NCBI GenBank assembly: GCA_964604675.1
Contig: CAZSAT010000022.1
Coordinates: 1-64,000, forward strand
Direction: 5' to 3'
DNA from: CAZSAT01 sp964604675
GTDB lineage: Bacteria; Myxococcota_A; UBA796; CAJQPC01
DNA: 64,000 nucleotides
How positions within the stretch are numbered: position 1 is the stretch's first letter; each line of letters begins with the position of its first letter. A program made the position numbers and the translations under genes. A model generated the notes under the pieces. It was not told the origin of the DNA and did not search any database. It saw only the letters and a list, made by a program, of their open reading frames with translations. Shown one piece after another: positions 41,077-49,946 of this stretch.

Positions 41077-42980
41077 CACGGCTCCTCCACCACGAGGCGC
41101 TGGTCGACCGCCACCTGGTCGAGGCTCACCGTGGCCCCGCTGGGGAAGGTGACCACCAGGTCGACGTGCTCGGCGCTGCCCACCCCGAAGGTCGCCACCG
41201 GCTCGCTCGAGCCGTTGGTGTTGCCGCCGTTGCCGATGCCCCACATCACCCGCTTCTCGCCGTCGTCGACGAGCACCGTGGCGCCCAGGGCGTCGCGGTT
41301 GCTGGTGCTGCCCACCGGGTCGACCTGCAGCCAGTGCCCGTCGCGCGGCTGGCTGAGCCACACGTTCACCGTGCCGAGCTCCTGGTCGAGCGGATCGGAC
41401 TCGCTGGCCGTGTAGGCGCGGCTCGCCACCACGAAGTCGCCGTAGCCGTCCCCGTTGAGGTCGCCGACCGAGACTCCGCGACCGTCGCGGTAGCCGCCGC
41501 CCTCGTCGAGGTTGGCCACCTCCGAGCTCCACGTCAGATCCCGGAAGCCGGTGCCCTCCACGTTGCGCAACAGGCCCCCGGGACCCGCGGCCGCTTCCTC
41601 GTCGCCCACGATGCACATGGGGGGCGAGCAGTTGTTGGAGGCGTACGCCACGTCGGGCCAGCCGTCGGCGTCGATGTCCAGCGGCTGCGCGCCCCAGCTC
41701 CACGCGATGCGCTCCAGGTCCTCCAGCACCTCCCACTCGGGGTACGCCAGCTCGCCGGTGGTGCTGTCGGGCAGGCCGTCGAAGGCGTCGCCGGCCAGCA
41801 CCTGCGGGGCATCGAGCGACCACTCGGAACGGACCAGGGTGCCCTCCCGGTTCTCGAACACCGACTGGAAGGGCACGAGCTCCACACCGAGCAGGGTCTC
41901 TTCGGCCAGCAGGGTGAGGTCGGTGTGGTCGGGGGGCGGGAGGTTGTCGTAGCCCTGCAGCAGGGGGCTGACGCCCTGGTTGGTGGCGTAGAGGTCGAGA
42001 TCGCCGTCGGCGTCGTAGTCGCCGGTGGCCAGGCCCATCCAGAGCCCGAAGTCCGCGTCGAGCCGGTCGTAGGCGCCGTCGAAGGCGTTCTCGTCGGGGT
42101 TGTAGAGGTAGATGCTGATGAAGGCGCCGCCGTGGCCGGCGATGCGGTCGAGGTGCCCGTCGGCGTTCATGTCCACGTACGCGCTCGCGAAGCTGACGTA
42201 GCGGTACACCGACGCCCGATCGGCGTAGTTCGAGGTCTCGAAGGGCACGGGCTTCGTGGCGAAGTCCAGCTCGCCGTGTCCGAGGAAGATCTGGTCTTCG
42301 CTCTCGTCGAGCACCTTCTGGAAGACCCAGGGAAAGGTGGCGTCGGGATCCACGCCCGAGCACACGTCGAGATCGAGCACGCCGTCGCCGTCGACGTCCA
42401 TCAGCGTGAGCGAGACGGGGCAGAGCTCGAAGCCGTCGCGCATCTCGTCGCCCACCCGCCGGACCTCGGAGAAGGCGCCACCCACGTTCTCGTAGACCAC
42501 CACCTCGCCGTCGGTGATCGACTCGCCGTGCTCGTCCAGCGTGCCGTAGCTGCAGCCGATTCCAACCACGAGATCCGGGTCCCCGTCGTTGTCCAGGTCG
42601 CCGGCTGCGGCCTGCTCGTGCTGCTCCAGGCTGTCGAGGCCCCAGTCCGCGGCCGCGTCGACGAAGCGGCCGTCGCCTTGGTTCAGGTAGAGGTAGTCGG
42701 CGTAGCCCTTGCCGTTGGGCACGTAGAGGTCGGTGCGCCCATCGCCGTCGAAGTCGGCCAGCGCGGTGCCGGCCCACAAGGAGCCCGCGAGGGCGGGCAC
42801 GGGCTCGAGCACCGCCGCGTCGAAGGGCAGCTCGAGGGGCTCGTTCGCAGTGTCGTCGCCTGGCGTGACGGAAGCGGTGTCGTCGCCACTGGCGAGGGCC
42901 ACGCAGTCCCCGCGCTGGCTGCGGCCGTAGCCGCTGGCGCACGGCGGGGTGTCGGCACAGCTGAGGAGCAGGGCGAGCAT
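41076..42980 (-). CDS. FG-GAP/VCBS repeat lipoprotein with ASPIC/UnbV C-terminal domain
   Basis: Protein of 634 residues. The chosen ATG (42980) gives signal MLALLLSC and lies 7 nt after a TATGCT element; an ATG at 42992 is the alternative. Repeated Ca-binding loops are present (DFDGDGRTDLYV, DLDNDGDPDLVV, DVDGDGVLDLDV, DYDADGDLDLYA, DIDADGWPDVAY, DLNGDGYGDFVV), typical of a FG-GAP beta-propeller. The end (GSTSNRDALGATVLVDDG, FGVGSAEHVDLVVTFPSG) is the ASPIC/UnbV domain. It is the first gene of the operon with the cytochrome c and SUMF1 genes and is likely surface-tethered. Confidence 0.88.
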   Translation of the reverse strand: MLALLLSCADTPPCASGYGRSQRGDCVALASGDDTASVTPGDDTANEPLELPFDAAVLEPVPALAGSLWAGTALADFDGDGRTDLYVPNGKGYADYLYLNQGDGRFVDAAADWGLDSLEQHEQAAAGDLDNDGDPDLVVGIGCSYGTLDEHGESITDGEVVVYENVGGAFSEVRRVGDEMRDGFELCPVSLTLMDVDGDGVLDLDVCSGVDPDATFPWVFQKVLDESEDQIFLGHGELDFATKPVPFETSNYADRASVYRYVSFASAYVDMNADGHLDRIAGHGGAFISIYLYNPDENAFDGAYDRLDADFGLWMGLATGDYDADGDLDLYATNQGVSPLLQGYDNLPPPDHTDLTLLAEETLLGVELVPFQSVFENREGTLVRSEWSLDAPQVLAGDAFDGLPDSTTGELAYPEWEVLEDLERIAWSWGAQPLDIDADGWPDVAYASNNCSPPMCIVGDEEAAAGPGGLLRNVEGTGFRDLTWSSEVANLDEGGGYRDGRGVSVGDLNGDGYGDFVVASRAYTASESDPLDQELGTVNVWLSQPRDGHWLQVDPVGSTSNRDALGATVLVDDGEKRVMWGIGNGGNTNGSSEPVATFGVGSAEHVDLVVTFPSGATVSLDQVAVDQRLVVEEP

Positions 42981-42987
42981 CGCCGAT

Positions 42988-42993
42988 AGCATA
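42988..42993 (-). promoter_or_regulatory. TATGCT -10-like element, leaderless start
   Basis: Read on the minus strand, TATGCT ends 7 nt before the ATG at 42980. It favours that start over the ATG at 42992, which lies inside the element. Confidence 0.5.
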
Positions 42994-43045
42994 GTGCCCA
43001 GGCCGCTCTCCTGCAGTGCATCACGGTACGGGATCGCGCTGGGAG

Positions 43046-44506
43046 TCAGCCGTTCTGGCGGATCTCCTGGTAGTCACTGTCGGTGTTGACTGCCCAGAGA
43101 TCGTGGCGGGCGCCGTGCAGGTTCTCGACGGCCAACAGCGCCGTGAGGATCGAGTGGTCGGAGTTGTTGTACTTGAACATGCCGTACCGCCCCATCGGCT
43201 GCACGTTGTCCAGGCCCTTCACGAAGTCGACGATGCAGTCGAGGTGCGCCTCGTAGCCCCGCTCGTAGACGGGGTAGGCGCGGGGCACCCGGAACACCGT
43301 GCCGTCGAGCACCTTCGCGCCCCGCAGGAGCCCGGTCTCTTCGAGCTCACGGGTGCCGATCGCCAGGAGCTCTTCGTCGGACGCCTCCCACAAGGAGTCG
43401 CCCGTGGAGCAGAAGTACTCCAGCCCCAGCGAGGTGCGGCTCGGGTCGGGCACCATCTCCGGCGACCAGTTCTTGAAGTTCTGGATGCGCCCGAGCTTCA
43501 GCGCCGGGTCGTGCACGTAGATCCAGTTGTCGGGGAAGAGGTCCGGGTGGTCGACGATGAGGTCGACGGTGAGCAGGTGGCGGTAGCGGAGCCGGTCGAC
43601 GGCCGCGAGCACCTCGGACGGCGCCGCGGGCCGCAGGCTGCGCACGAGCACGGTGAGCGGGATGGACGACAGCACCTGGTCCGCGGGCTCGGTGTGCACG
43701 CCGTCGGCGTTCCGCACCTCCACGTGCGTGACGCGATGGCCCTCCCGCAGCAGCCCGACCACCTCGTGCCGCGTGCGGATGTCGGCCCCAGCCTCGGCCG
43801 CGAGGACCTGCATGGCGTCGTACATCTGGCCGGGCCCGCGCCGCGGGTAGTGGAACTGCTCGATGAGCGAGGTCACGGTCTCGTTGGACCCTGGGAGCAC
43901 GCGGGCCAGGCGCCGCGGCAGCGCGCTCTTCACGGCGGTGCCCAGGCTCAGGTTCTTGATGCGCTGGGCCGCCCACTCCGCGCCGATCTGCGAGGTGGGG
44001 ATGCCCCAGACCTTCTCGGTGTAGGTGCGGAAGAAGATGTCGAAGAGCCGGTTGCCGAAGCGGTTCGAGACCCAGTCCTCGAAGCTCTCCTCGACCCGGT
44101 TCGGGCGGAGCCGCGCCCTCAGGTAGCTGGCCATGCAGCGGGCGCTCTCGACCGCCCCGAGGTTGCGCAGCGCGTTGGTGGCGCGCAGCGGGTAGTCGTA
44201 GAAGTCGCCGCCGTAGTAGATTCGACTCATCCGCGGACGGAGGAGCAGATCGTCGGGGAGCACCTCCTCCCAGAGCCTCTGCACCTCGTCGAACTTGGTG
44301 AAGAAGCGATGACCTCCCAGGTCGAAGTAGTAGCCCTGGTAGGAGAGGGTCCGACAGATGCCGCCGACCGTGGCGGCGCGCTCGTAGAGCACCGGTGTGG
44401 CACCTCGACGCGCCAGGGCCAGGGAGGCGGCGAGACCCGCAGGGCCCGCGCCGAGCACGGCGACGCGTCCGGGTCCGGCGGTCGGGTCCGAGGAGGGTGG
44501 CGGCAT
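43046..44506 (-). CDS. FAD-dependent amine oxidoreductase (UDP-galactopyranose mutase / PPOX-like)
   Basis: Protein of 486 residues. The FAD loop VAVLGAGPAGLAASLALARR is near the N terminus, then YERAATVGGICRTLSYQGYYFDLGGHRFF, the GGICR and DLGGHRFF motifs of the protoporphyrinogen-oxidase/UDP-galactopyranose-mutase branch. FFRTYTEKVWGIP and YPVYERGYEAHLD follow. It resembles the group of NAD(P)/FAD proteins in sugar and lipid-linked glycan pathways. The reaction is unknown. The ATG 44506 is 8 nt after TAGGGT; a GTG or ATG further upstream (44539) lacks such support. It is divergent from the large membrane protein. Confidence 0.8.
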   Translation of the reverse strand: MPPPSSDPTAGPGRVAVLGAGPAGLAASLALARRGATPVLYERAATVGGICRTLSYQGYYFDLGGHRFFTKFDEVQRLWEEVLPDDLLLRPRMSRIYYGGDFYDYPLRATNALRNLGAVESARCMASYLRARLRPNRVEESFEDWVSNRFGNRLFDIFFRTYTEKVWGIPTSQIGAEWAAQRIKNLSLGTAVKSALPRRLARVLPGSNETVTSLIEQFHYPRRGPGQMYDAMQVLAAEAGADIRTRHEVVGLLREGHRVTHVEVRNADGVHTEPADQVLSSIPLTVLVRSLRPAAPSEVLAAVDRLRYRHLLTVDLIVDHPDLFPDNWIYVHDPALKLGRIQNFKNWSPEMVPDPSRTSLGLEYFCSTGDSLWEASDEELLAIGTRELEETGLLRGAKVLDGTVFRVPRAYPVYERGYEAHLDCIVDFVKGLDNVQPMGRYGMFKYNNSDHSILTALLAVENLHGARHDLWAVNTDSDYQEIRQNG

Positions 44507-44514
44507 CGCGGCCC

Positions 44515-44520
44515 ACCCTA
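44515..44520 (-). promoter_or_regulatory. TAGGGT -10-like element, leaderless start
   Basis: Read on the minus strand, TAGGGT ends 8 nt before the ATG at 44506. Confidence 0.45.
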
Positions 44521-44556
44521 CCCGTGGCGCACCCACCACCGTGCCGAGGCGCCGGC

Positions 44557-46914
44557 GTGAGGGCTCCCCCGACGGCGTGGTGGGCGGTTCTCGTGGCGCT
44601 CTTGTGCCCCGCCGCCGCCTGGTGGGCGTTCGGCGCGCTCCCCGCCTTGCGCCTGAGCCCGCCGGAACCGACCAGCATCGACGACCTGTACGCGCTGCTG
44701 CACCCGCCGGGTCCGGCGGAGGTGCGCTGGACCCGGAACGGCGTGCCCGTCCCTTCCCTGGACGGTCGGCAGGTCGTGCCCGCTTCGATGACCACCAAGG
44801 GTGAGGTGTGGCGCGTGTCGGTGGGCGACGACGCGGTGGAGGCCACGGTGGGCAACCTGGCGCCCCACGTGGTGGGCTGGCTCGCCCACGACCCGCCGCG
44901 GAACGACCAGGACCTGGAGCTGGTGCTGGAAGGCAACCCGATCGACGGCGACCCGTTGAGCTACCGCATCCGGTGGACGGTGGACGGGGTGCCCGCGCCG
45001 GCCTGGGACGACCAGCAGGCCGTGCCCGCGGCGTCCACCGAGAGCGGCCAGACCTGGACGGTGGAGGTGGTGCCGACCGACGGCGAGCTCGACGGCGACA
45101 GCCTCGCCCTCGGCGCGGTGATCGACGGACGGCAGGCCTGGGGCGTGCACGCGGGCGAAGCGGCGAGCGGCCGGGCGGTCACCGACTTCGTGCCCACCCC
45201 CTTCGAGGCAGGGCTCGTCGGGCTCGCCGTGCTGGGGCTGGTCGGGCGCTTCCTCGGCCGCGAGGCCACCCCCGAGGCCCCCTCCGAGCGCGGCCTAGGG
45301 TGGGTGTTCGCCGCCGTCACCGCCGCGCTGGTGCTGCTGCACCTGCAGCTCAACCCTCTCTGGGTGCCCACCGGCTCCGACGCCGACTCCTGGTACCAGT
45401 CGGTGCTCGCCTTGACCCAGGACGTGCCCTACCCGCCCAACCGCTGGCCGCTCTACGGCTGGATGACCGCGGCGCTCGACCACCTGAGCCCGGACCCGAC
45501 CTTCGTGGCGGCGCAGGGCGTGTCGCTCCTGGCCACCGCGGCCGCGCTCACCGCGCTCTTCCGGCTGGGTCAGGTGGTGTTCGGCCTTCCCGGCGCCCTC
45601 GCGGTCGTGCTGGCCACCCTCGCCTTCCCGCAGGTCCCCAACGCCGCGGGGTGGACCAACGCGTACGCCCTGTGGGCTGCGGGCGCCGTGGTCGCCGTGG
45701 CCGGCCTGGCCGACGCCGCCCGCGGCCGCACCGGTGGCTTCGTGATGGTCGGGCTGGGCGTCACCGTGGTCCTGGCCGCGATGGAGAAGGGCCTGCCGCT
45801 CGGCCTGATGCTGGCGGGGCTCGGCGGGCTGTCGTGGCTGGCCGTGACGGGACCGGGCCGCGGGCTTCGCCTCGCCTGGCTGGCGGCGCCCCTGACCGCG
45901 GTCGCCATCGCCTACGCCGCCTTCCCCATCGACCTGATGACCCTCGACGCCCAGGTCGTGAGCCCCTACCTCGAGCAGGGGGTGGCCGAGTCGGGCGGGG
46001 GCCAGCCGCCGCCGCCTCCTCCACCGCCGGGCGGCGCGCCGGGCGGCGAGGTGCTCGCCCCGGTCGGGGGCGAGGACCTCACGGGCGACGGCTACGTGTT
46101 CGGGCAGTCGATGGCGCCGAGCACGGTGTTCACCACCTTCTCCCGCCTGGGCTCCAGCGGTCCTGGCCTGCAGGTGGAGAAGCTCGCGCGCACGTGGCAG
46201 CGGCTGCACGTGGTGTGGCCGTCGCTCGGGGGTCCGCTGCTCCTGGCGCTGGTGATCGGCGGGGGCATCGGGGTGGTCGGGTCGGTGTGGCGGGGACGGG
46301 GCGCGTTCGCGGGATGGGCGGGCGTGGCGGCGGTGTGCGCGGGGGTGCTCCCGAGCGTGGCGGCGGAGTTCAACCTGCGCTTCCTCCACCCGATGCTGCT
46401 GGTGGTGCCCTTGCTCCTGGTCGCGCCCGTGGCCGTGCTCACCGCCGCGCGTGCCGGGCCCTGGCGTTGGCTGCCGCTGGGCTTCCTGCCCGTGGCGCTG
46501 TTGCCGGGTTCGCCGTGGACCGAGATGAAGCTGAGCGGCGAACACCTCACGCGGGTGGCGGGTCCGGACACCGTGGGTGTGACCGTGTACCACCACCTGG
46601 CGGAGTCCTTCCCAGACGCCGAGCTCGAGGTGACCGTCCCCGCCAGCATCGCGCTGGTGGCCCTGGACGGGCGGGCGGGGCGGTACCACGCCACCGATCG
46701 GCGCTTCCACGAGACCTCGGACGCGGTGGAGCTCGATCCAAGTCGGCACGTGCTCCGCATCAAGGGCGGCGCCGAAGGCACCCGCTACCGCGGCCTGAGC
46801 GGACGGAAGGTCGTGGCGAGCTGGCCGATTCCCACGGACCCCGCGGGGGTGGATCGGGCCGACTCGGCTGGGGCGGGGTTGACGGTGGAGTTGTTGGGGC
46901 CGGGAGGCGGCTGA
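44557..46914 (+). CDS. Polytopic membrane protein with N-terminal Ig-like repeats
   Basis: Protein of 785 residues from GTG. After one N-terminal helix (AWWAVLVALLCPAAAWW) come two related extracytoplasmic beta repeats (VRWTRNGVPVPSLDGRQVVPA and YRIRWTVDGVPAPAWDDQQAV). Then come about ten membrane helices, a loop with eight consecutive prolines (about residues 487-494), and a soluble C-terminal part. The W-x-V-DG repeats also occur in myxobacterial surface proteins. The membrane part resembles glycosyltransferase-type GT-C enzymes, with DSWYQSVLALTQDVPYPPNRWPLYGW as a periplasmic loop. Function unknown. Confidence 0.6.
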   Translation: MRAPPTAWWAVLVALLCPAAAWWAFGALPALRLSPPEPTSIDDLYALLHPPGPAEVRWTRNGVPVPSLDGRQVVPASMTTKGEVWRVSVGDDAVEATVGNLAPHVVGWLAHDPPRNDQDLELVLEGNPIDGDPLSYRIRWTVDGVPAPAWDDQQAVPAASTESGQTWTVEVVPTDGELDGDSLALGAVIDGRQAWGVHAGEAASGRAVTDFVPTPFEAGLVGLAVLGLVGRFLGREATPEAPSERGLGWVFAAVTAALVLLHLQLNPLWVPTGSDADSWYQSVLALTQDVPYPPNRWPLYGWMTAALDHLSPDPTFVAAQGVSLLATAAALTALFRLGQVVFGLPGALAVVLATLAFPQVPNAAGWTNAYALWAAGAVVAVAGLADAARGRTGGFVMVGLGVTVVLAAMEKGLPLGLMLAGLGGLSWLAVTGPGRGLRLAWLAAPLTAVAIAYAAFPIDLMTLDAQVVSPYLEQGVAESGGGQPPPPPPPPGGAPGGEVLAPVGGEDLTGDGYVFGQSMAPSTVFTTFSRLGSSGPGLQVEKLARTWQRLHVVWPSLGGPLLLALVIGGGIGVVGSVWRGRGAFAGWAGVAAVCAGVLPSVAAEFNLRFLHPMLLVVPLLLVAPVAVLTAARAGPWRWLPLGFLPVALLPGSPWTEMKLSGEHLTRVAGPDTVGVTVYHHLAESFPDAELEVTVPASIALVALDGRAGRYHATDRRFHETSDAVELDPSRHVLRIKGGAEGTRYRGLSGRKVVASWPIPTDPAGVDRADSAGAGLTVELLGPGGG

Positions 46915-46960
46915 GCTCGCCCGGCCAGCGTAGGTACCCCGGTCGCCCCCGTTCCACGGC

Positions 46961-46966
46961 TACCCT
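46961..46966 (+). promoter_or_regulatory. TACCCT -10-like element, leaderless start
   Basis: TACCCT ends 7 nt before the GTG at 46974. Confidence 0.45.
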
Positions 46967-46973
46967 GCGGTGC

Positions 46974-47978
46974 GTGGCCCTCATCCTCCTCGCCGCCTGC
47001 ACCGACCAGGGCTTCTCCACCTTGTCCGACGACGTGGAGGGCGCCGACGAGCCCCCCGGCGAGGAGCCACCGGTCGTCGAGATCCTCACGCCCCCCGACG
47101 GCTCGGTGCTGCAGGAAGGCGCCGAGATCGCGTTCGAGGGCCTCGTGAGCGACCCCGACAGCCAACGCCTGCACGCCCGCTGGATGTCGAACCTCGACGG
47201 GGAGCTCGACCCGTGGACGGTGACCGAAGACCGCAGCGCCTTCGTCGGGACGCTCTCCCGAGGGGTGCACCACCTGGTGCTCGCAGCCCAGGACGGCCAG
47301 GGGCACCGCACCACCGACGGCTCGCGCGTGGAGGTCTGCGGCTGGGTCGATCCCGAGGACTTCACCCAGCCCGACGACCGCTGGACCCTCGAGGGCTCCG
47401 CGCACTTCGACGGCGACGACCTCGAGCTCACCGGGCTCGCCCCTCACGCCGCGGGCAGCGCCTTCCAGACCCTGCACGCCGTCGACACCCGAGACCTGGG
47501 CGTGACCTTCCGCGCCTGGATCGGCGACGGAGACGGTGCGGACGGCTTCTCCCTGAGCGTGGTGCGGCCCGAGAGCTCGCTCTTGGGCGCCGCGGGCGGT
47601 TGCCTCGGCTACGGCGACGGAGACGGCTGCACGCCGGACGGCGGCGAGGCCATGCTCGGCTTCCACCTGGAGTTCGACACCTTCGAGAACAGCTGGGACC
47701 CCACCGCCGAACCCCACGTGGCGGTCCACGTGGACGGGGAGCCACGCGAAGCGCTCGCCTGGGCGGAGCTGCCCGGCCTGCGTGGCGGGTGGTTCGACGT
47801 GCGCCTGGAGCTCGCGGCCCCGCTGATCAGCGTGTGGGTCGACGACGAGCTCGTCCTCGACGGCAAGATCGCGGAGCTGGTGCGCTTCGACGGCTGGCTG
47901 GGCTTCACCGCGGGCACCGGCGACGCCTTCGACCTGCACACGATCGACCGCGTGGAGGTGGCGCCGGTCTGTGAGTGA
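46974..47978 (+). CDS. L-type lectin-like lipoprotein
   Basis: Protein of 334 residues from GTG with signal MALILLAAC. An Ig-like/cadherin-like domain comes first (PVVEILTPPDGSVLQEGAEIAF). A legume-lectin (L-type) concanavalin-like fold occupies about residues 130-334: FRAWIGDGDGADGFSLSVV, GFHLEFDTFENSW, then VDDELVLDG and GWLGFTAGTG. The EFDT strand and GWLGFTAGTG end are typical of carbohydrate-binding L-type lectins. It should bind sugars at the cell surface. It follows the membrane-protein gene by 59 bp but has its own promoter-like element. Confidence 0.8.
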   Translation: MALILLAACTDQGFSTLSDDVEGADEPPGEEPPVVEILTPPDGSVLQEGAEIAFEGLVSDPDSQRLHARWMSNLDGELDPWTVTEDRSAFVGTLSRGVHHLVLAAQDGQGHRTTDGSRVEVCGWVDPEDFTQPDDRWTLEGSAHFDGDDLELTGLAPHAAGSAFQTLHAVDTRDLGVTFRAWIGDGDGADGFSLSVVRPESSLLGAAGGCLGYGDGDGCTPDGGEAMLGFHLEFDTFENSWDPTAEPHVAVHVDGEPREALAWAELPGLRGGWFDVRLELAAPLISVWVDDELVLDGKIAELVRFDGWLGFTAGTGDAFDLHTIDRVEVAPVCE

Positions 47979-47984
47979 GGGGCC

Positions 47985-48314
47985 TCAGTCGCCCGCGAGC
48001 CAGACCTCGAAGGCCGCCCCTTCTTCGAGCGCCAGCACACCGGTGGGCGCGACCGCCGCATGGAAGCGCTTGAACGCTGCGGTGAAGGCCCGGGGGTCGG
48101 CCTCGAACCACGCGGCGGCCTGGCCGGATCCCTGCACGACCCGCTCGAAGCGCAGGCGCACGACCAACAGAGCGGCCACACGCAGCCCGTCCGGGTCGAC
48201 CCGGGCGAGCGCGGCGCGCACCGGATCCGGCAGCTCGCCGGCCAGCCGGTCGGCCAGCGCCGCTCCCGGATCGGGGGCGCGCAGCACGGCGGCGAGCACC
48301 TGCTCGTAGCTCAC
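47985..48314 (-). CDS. Small partner-like protein of the DUF692 enzyme
   Basis: Protein of 109 residues from GTG. Its start overlaps the DUF692 gene's stop as GTGA. The sequence is helical and acidic (SYEQVLAAVLRAPDPG, RVAALLVVRLRFERVV, WFEADPRAFTAAFKRFHA). No family is certain, but MNIO (DUF692) enzymes are often encoded next to a partner protein (MbnC, TglI, BufC/DUF2063), and the WxxxDPxxFxxAFxRF segment recalls those partners. A docking role for substrate is inference. Confidence 0.65.
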   Translation of the reverse strand: MSYEQVLAAVLRAPDPGAALADRLAGELPDPVRAALARVDPDGLRVAALLVVRLRFERVVQGSGQAAAWFEADPRAFTAAFKRFHAAVAPTGVLALEEGAAFEVWLAGD

Positions 48315-49171
48315 CGCGCCACCAGGAAGCGCAGCCTGGCGAGCTCCTCCGCCAACACGGGAACGTCGGCCTGGGCGACCGTGCCCTCCATGCGCTCCAG
48401 CGTGACGCCCCGCAGCCCCGTGCAGGCCGGCAGCACCTGCTCCAGCAACCGCCACACGGCTTCCGGCACCGCCTGGTCGTGGCTGTCGAGGTGGAAGCTG
48501 CGGCCGCTCGCGAGCCAGCCGCTCGGGCTCTCGCTGCCGCCGCTCACGTGGATCTCGAGGACCCGGCTCAGGTCCAGCCGGTCGAGCCAGGCCTCTGCTT
48601 CGAAGCCGAGGTTCTCGGCCGAGGTGAGCAGGTTGTGCAGGTCGAGCACGAGGTGGTGCCCGCGGCAGGCCTCGAGCAGCCAGGCGGGCTCGTCCAGCGG
48701 GTCGCCGGGGAAGAAGGTCCAGGCGCTGTTCTCCACGGCCGCCGGCGCGAGGGCGCCCAGCAGGTCCAGGCTGGAGCGGGTCCGAGCTGCCGTGGCGGGC
48801 ACCGGCGGCAGCGGCATGGGCAGCCCGACGTGTTCGCCGGCCACGCTGGTCGCGCCCAGGTGGTCGCTGATCCATCGGAACCCGAAGGCGGCCTGGTCTC
48901 GCACCAGGAGCTCCAGCCACGCGTTGCGCCGAAGGGTCTCTTCAGGGTGCTCGGAGCCGAGGTCGAAGGCGACGCCGTGGCCGACCGTGGCCAGGCCCCA
49001 GCGCGCCACGAGTCGCCGAAGGGGCTCGTAGAAGCCGTTGGGCGCGCCGTCCCGGCCGCGCCACAGGGTCTCGGGCACCAGCTCCACGTAGTCGCAGCCC
49101 GCCAACAGCGCCTCGCAGAGCTCGAGGAACGCCGGGTCCGGGTGCAGCGCGAAGCCGACGCCGACGCTCAT
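48311..49171 (-). CDS. DUF692 multinuclear non-heme iron oxidative enzyme (MNIO)
   Basis: Protein of 286 residues, the normal length for DUF692 (PF05114). TIM-barrel signature segments are present: YVELVPETLW, ATVGHGVAFDLGS, WISDHLGATSV, AVENSAWTFF, LVLDLHNLLTSA and VLEIHVSGGSE, with metal-binding His, Glu and Asp residues at the strand ends. Characterised members (MbnB, TglH, ChrH and BufB-type enzymes) oxidatively modify Cys or other residues of ribosomal peptides. The substrate here is unknown. The gene is coupled on both sides (ATGA with the Tat-type gene, GTGA with the small partner), so the complex is likely stoichiometric. Confidence 0.9.
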   Translation of the reverse strand: MSVGVGFALHPDPAFLELCEALLAGCDYVELVPETLWRGRDGAPNGFYEPLRRLVARWGLATVGHGVAFDLGSEHPEETLRRNAWLELLVRDQAAFGFRWISDHLGATSVAGEHVGLPMPLPPVPATAARTRSSLDLLGALAPAAVENSAWTFFPGDPLDEPAWLLEACRGHHLVLDLHNLLTSAENLGFEAEAWLDRLDLSRVLEIHVSGGSESPSGWLASGRSFHLDSHDQAVPEAVWRLLEQVLPACTGLRGVTLERMEGTVAQADVPVLAEELARLRFLVAR

Positions 49172-49944
49172 TCGTCCTGCGTCCAGAAGTAGAGCAGCCG
49201 ACCGGAGAGCGCGGGCACGTGCCCCATGCCGCAGGCCACGCCCCAGCCGTTGTCGTCCTCGTCCTCGTCCTCGAAGCGCATGCCGCAGCCGCCGCTGTGC
49301 GCCCAGCGAGCACCGGCCACCGGCGCGTCGACGAAGGTGGCCTGGGCGTGGCCGGCCAGCACGGTGCGGATCTCCGAGCGGCGCACGCCGGCCAGGCTCG
49401 GCCAGCTGCGCTCCAGGCGTGCGCGCAAGGCGGCCTCGTCGGGCGCGAGCTCGGCGGCGAGCGACGCGGTGAGCAGCTCGTTGTTCGCGCGCACCAGGCG
49501 CTCCTCTTCGGCCACCCGCGCTTCCCAGAGGATCTCGTAGTTCTCGACGAGCGGGTCCAGCGGCACCTGGATCCGGGTCACCCGCGCCGGCAGCTCGGGC
49601 CCCTCGACCAGGACCATCAGATCCTCGTCGCTGGCGACCACGCCGAGCTCGGCCAGCGCCTCGGGGGTGGCGCAGGCCAGCACGCAGAGCCCCATCAGCT
49701 CCAGCGCCGACACCCCCCCGTGGTTCATCCAGGCGCCGAAGGTCTGGCCGCGGCGCCAGGTGTCGGCGCCCTCCCCCGTGGGCACCACGAGCACCAACAG
49801 GGGCTTTCGTTCGTCGAGCGCCTCCACCCACGCGCGGGCGACGTCGTTGGGCTGGAGCGCCAGGCCGGCACCGAAGGCATCGCGCACGAGCGCAGGGGCG
49901 ACCGCCAGACCGAGCCCGAGCCCGAGGAATCCACGTCGACGCAT
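49168..49944 (-). CDS. Exported (Tat-like) Cys-containing protein, candidate MNIO substrate
   Basis: Protein of 258 residues. MRRRGFLGLGLGLAVAPALVRDAFGA is a twin-arginine-type leader. Most of the rest is an alpha/beta domain with no family I recognise. Two CGM boxes lie near the C terminus, GGCGMRFED (Cys220) and VACGMGHVP (Cys238), separated by a run of Glu and Asp. Only two other cysteines occur (87 and 91). Such short Cys motifs near an end are what MNIO enzymes act on in known systems, so it is a candidate substrate. A GTG at 49950 (overlapping the upstream stop) is an alternative start; GGAGG precedes the ATG. The gene ends in ATGA with DUF692. Confidence 0.65.
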   Translation of the reverse strand: MRRRGFLGLGLGLAVAPALVRDAFGAGLALQPNDVARAWVEALDERKPLLVLVVPTGEGADTWRRGQTFGAWMNHGGVSALELMGLCVLACATPEALAELGVVASDEDLMVLVEGPELPARVTRIQVPLDPLVENYEILWEARVAEEERLVRANNELLTASLAAELAPDEAALRARLERSWPSLAGVRRSEIRTVLAGHAQATFVDAPVAGARWAHSGGCGMRFEDEDEDDNGWGVACGMGHVPALSGRLLYFWTQDE

Positions 49945-49946
49945 GC

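Noticed and set aside
44395..44556. Upstream extension of the large membrane protein
   Set aside because: It would overlap the start region of the divergent FAD protein and lacks a signal; the GTG at 44557 begins directly before the first helix.
48311..49171. Bufferin-type buf operon
   Set aside because: The DUF692 enzyme is present, but no BufA-like small Cys-rich precursor and no DoxX-type BufD are nearby.
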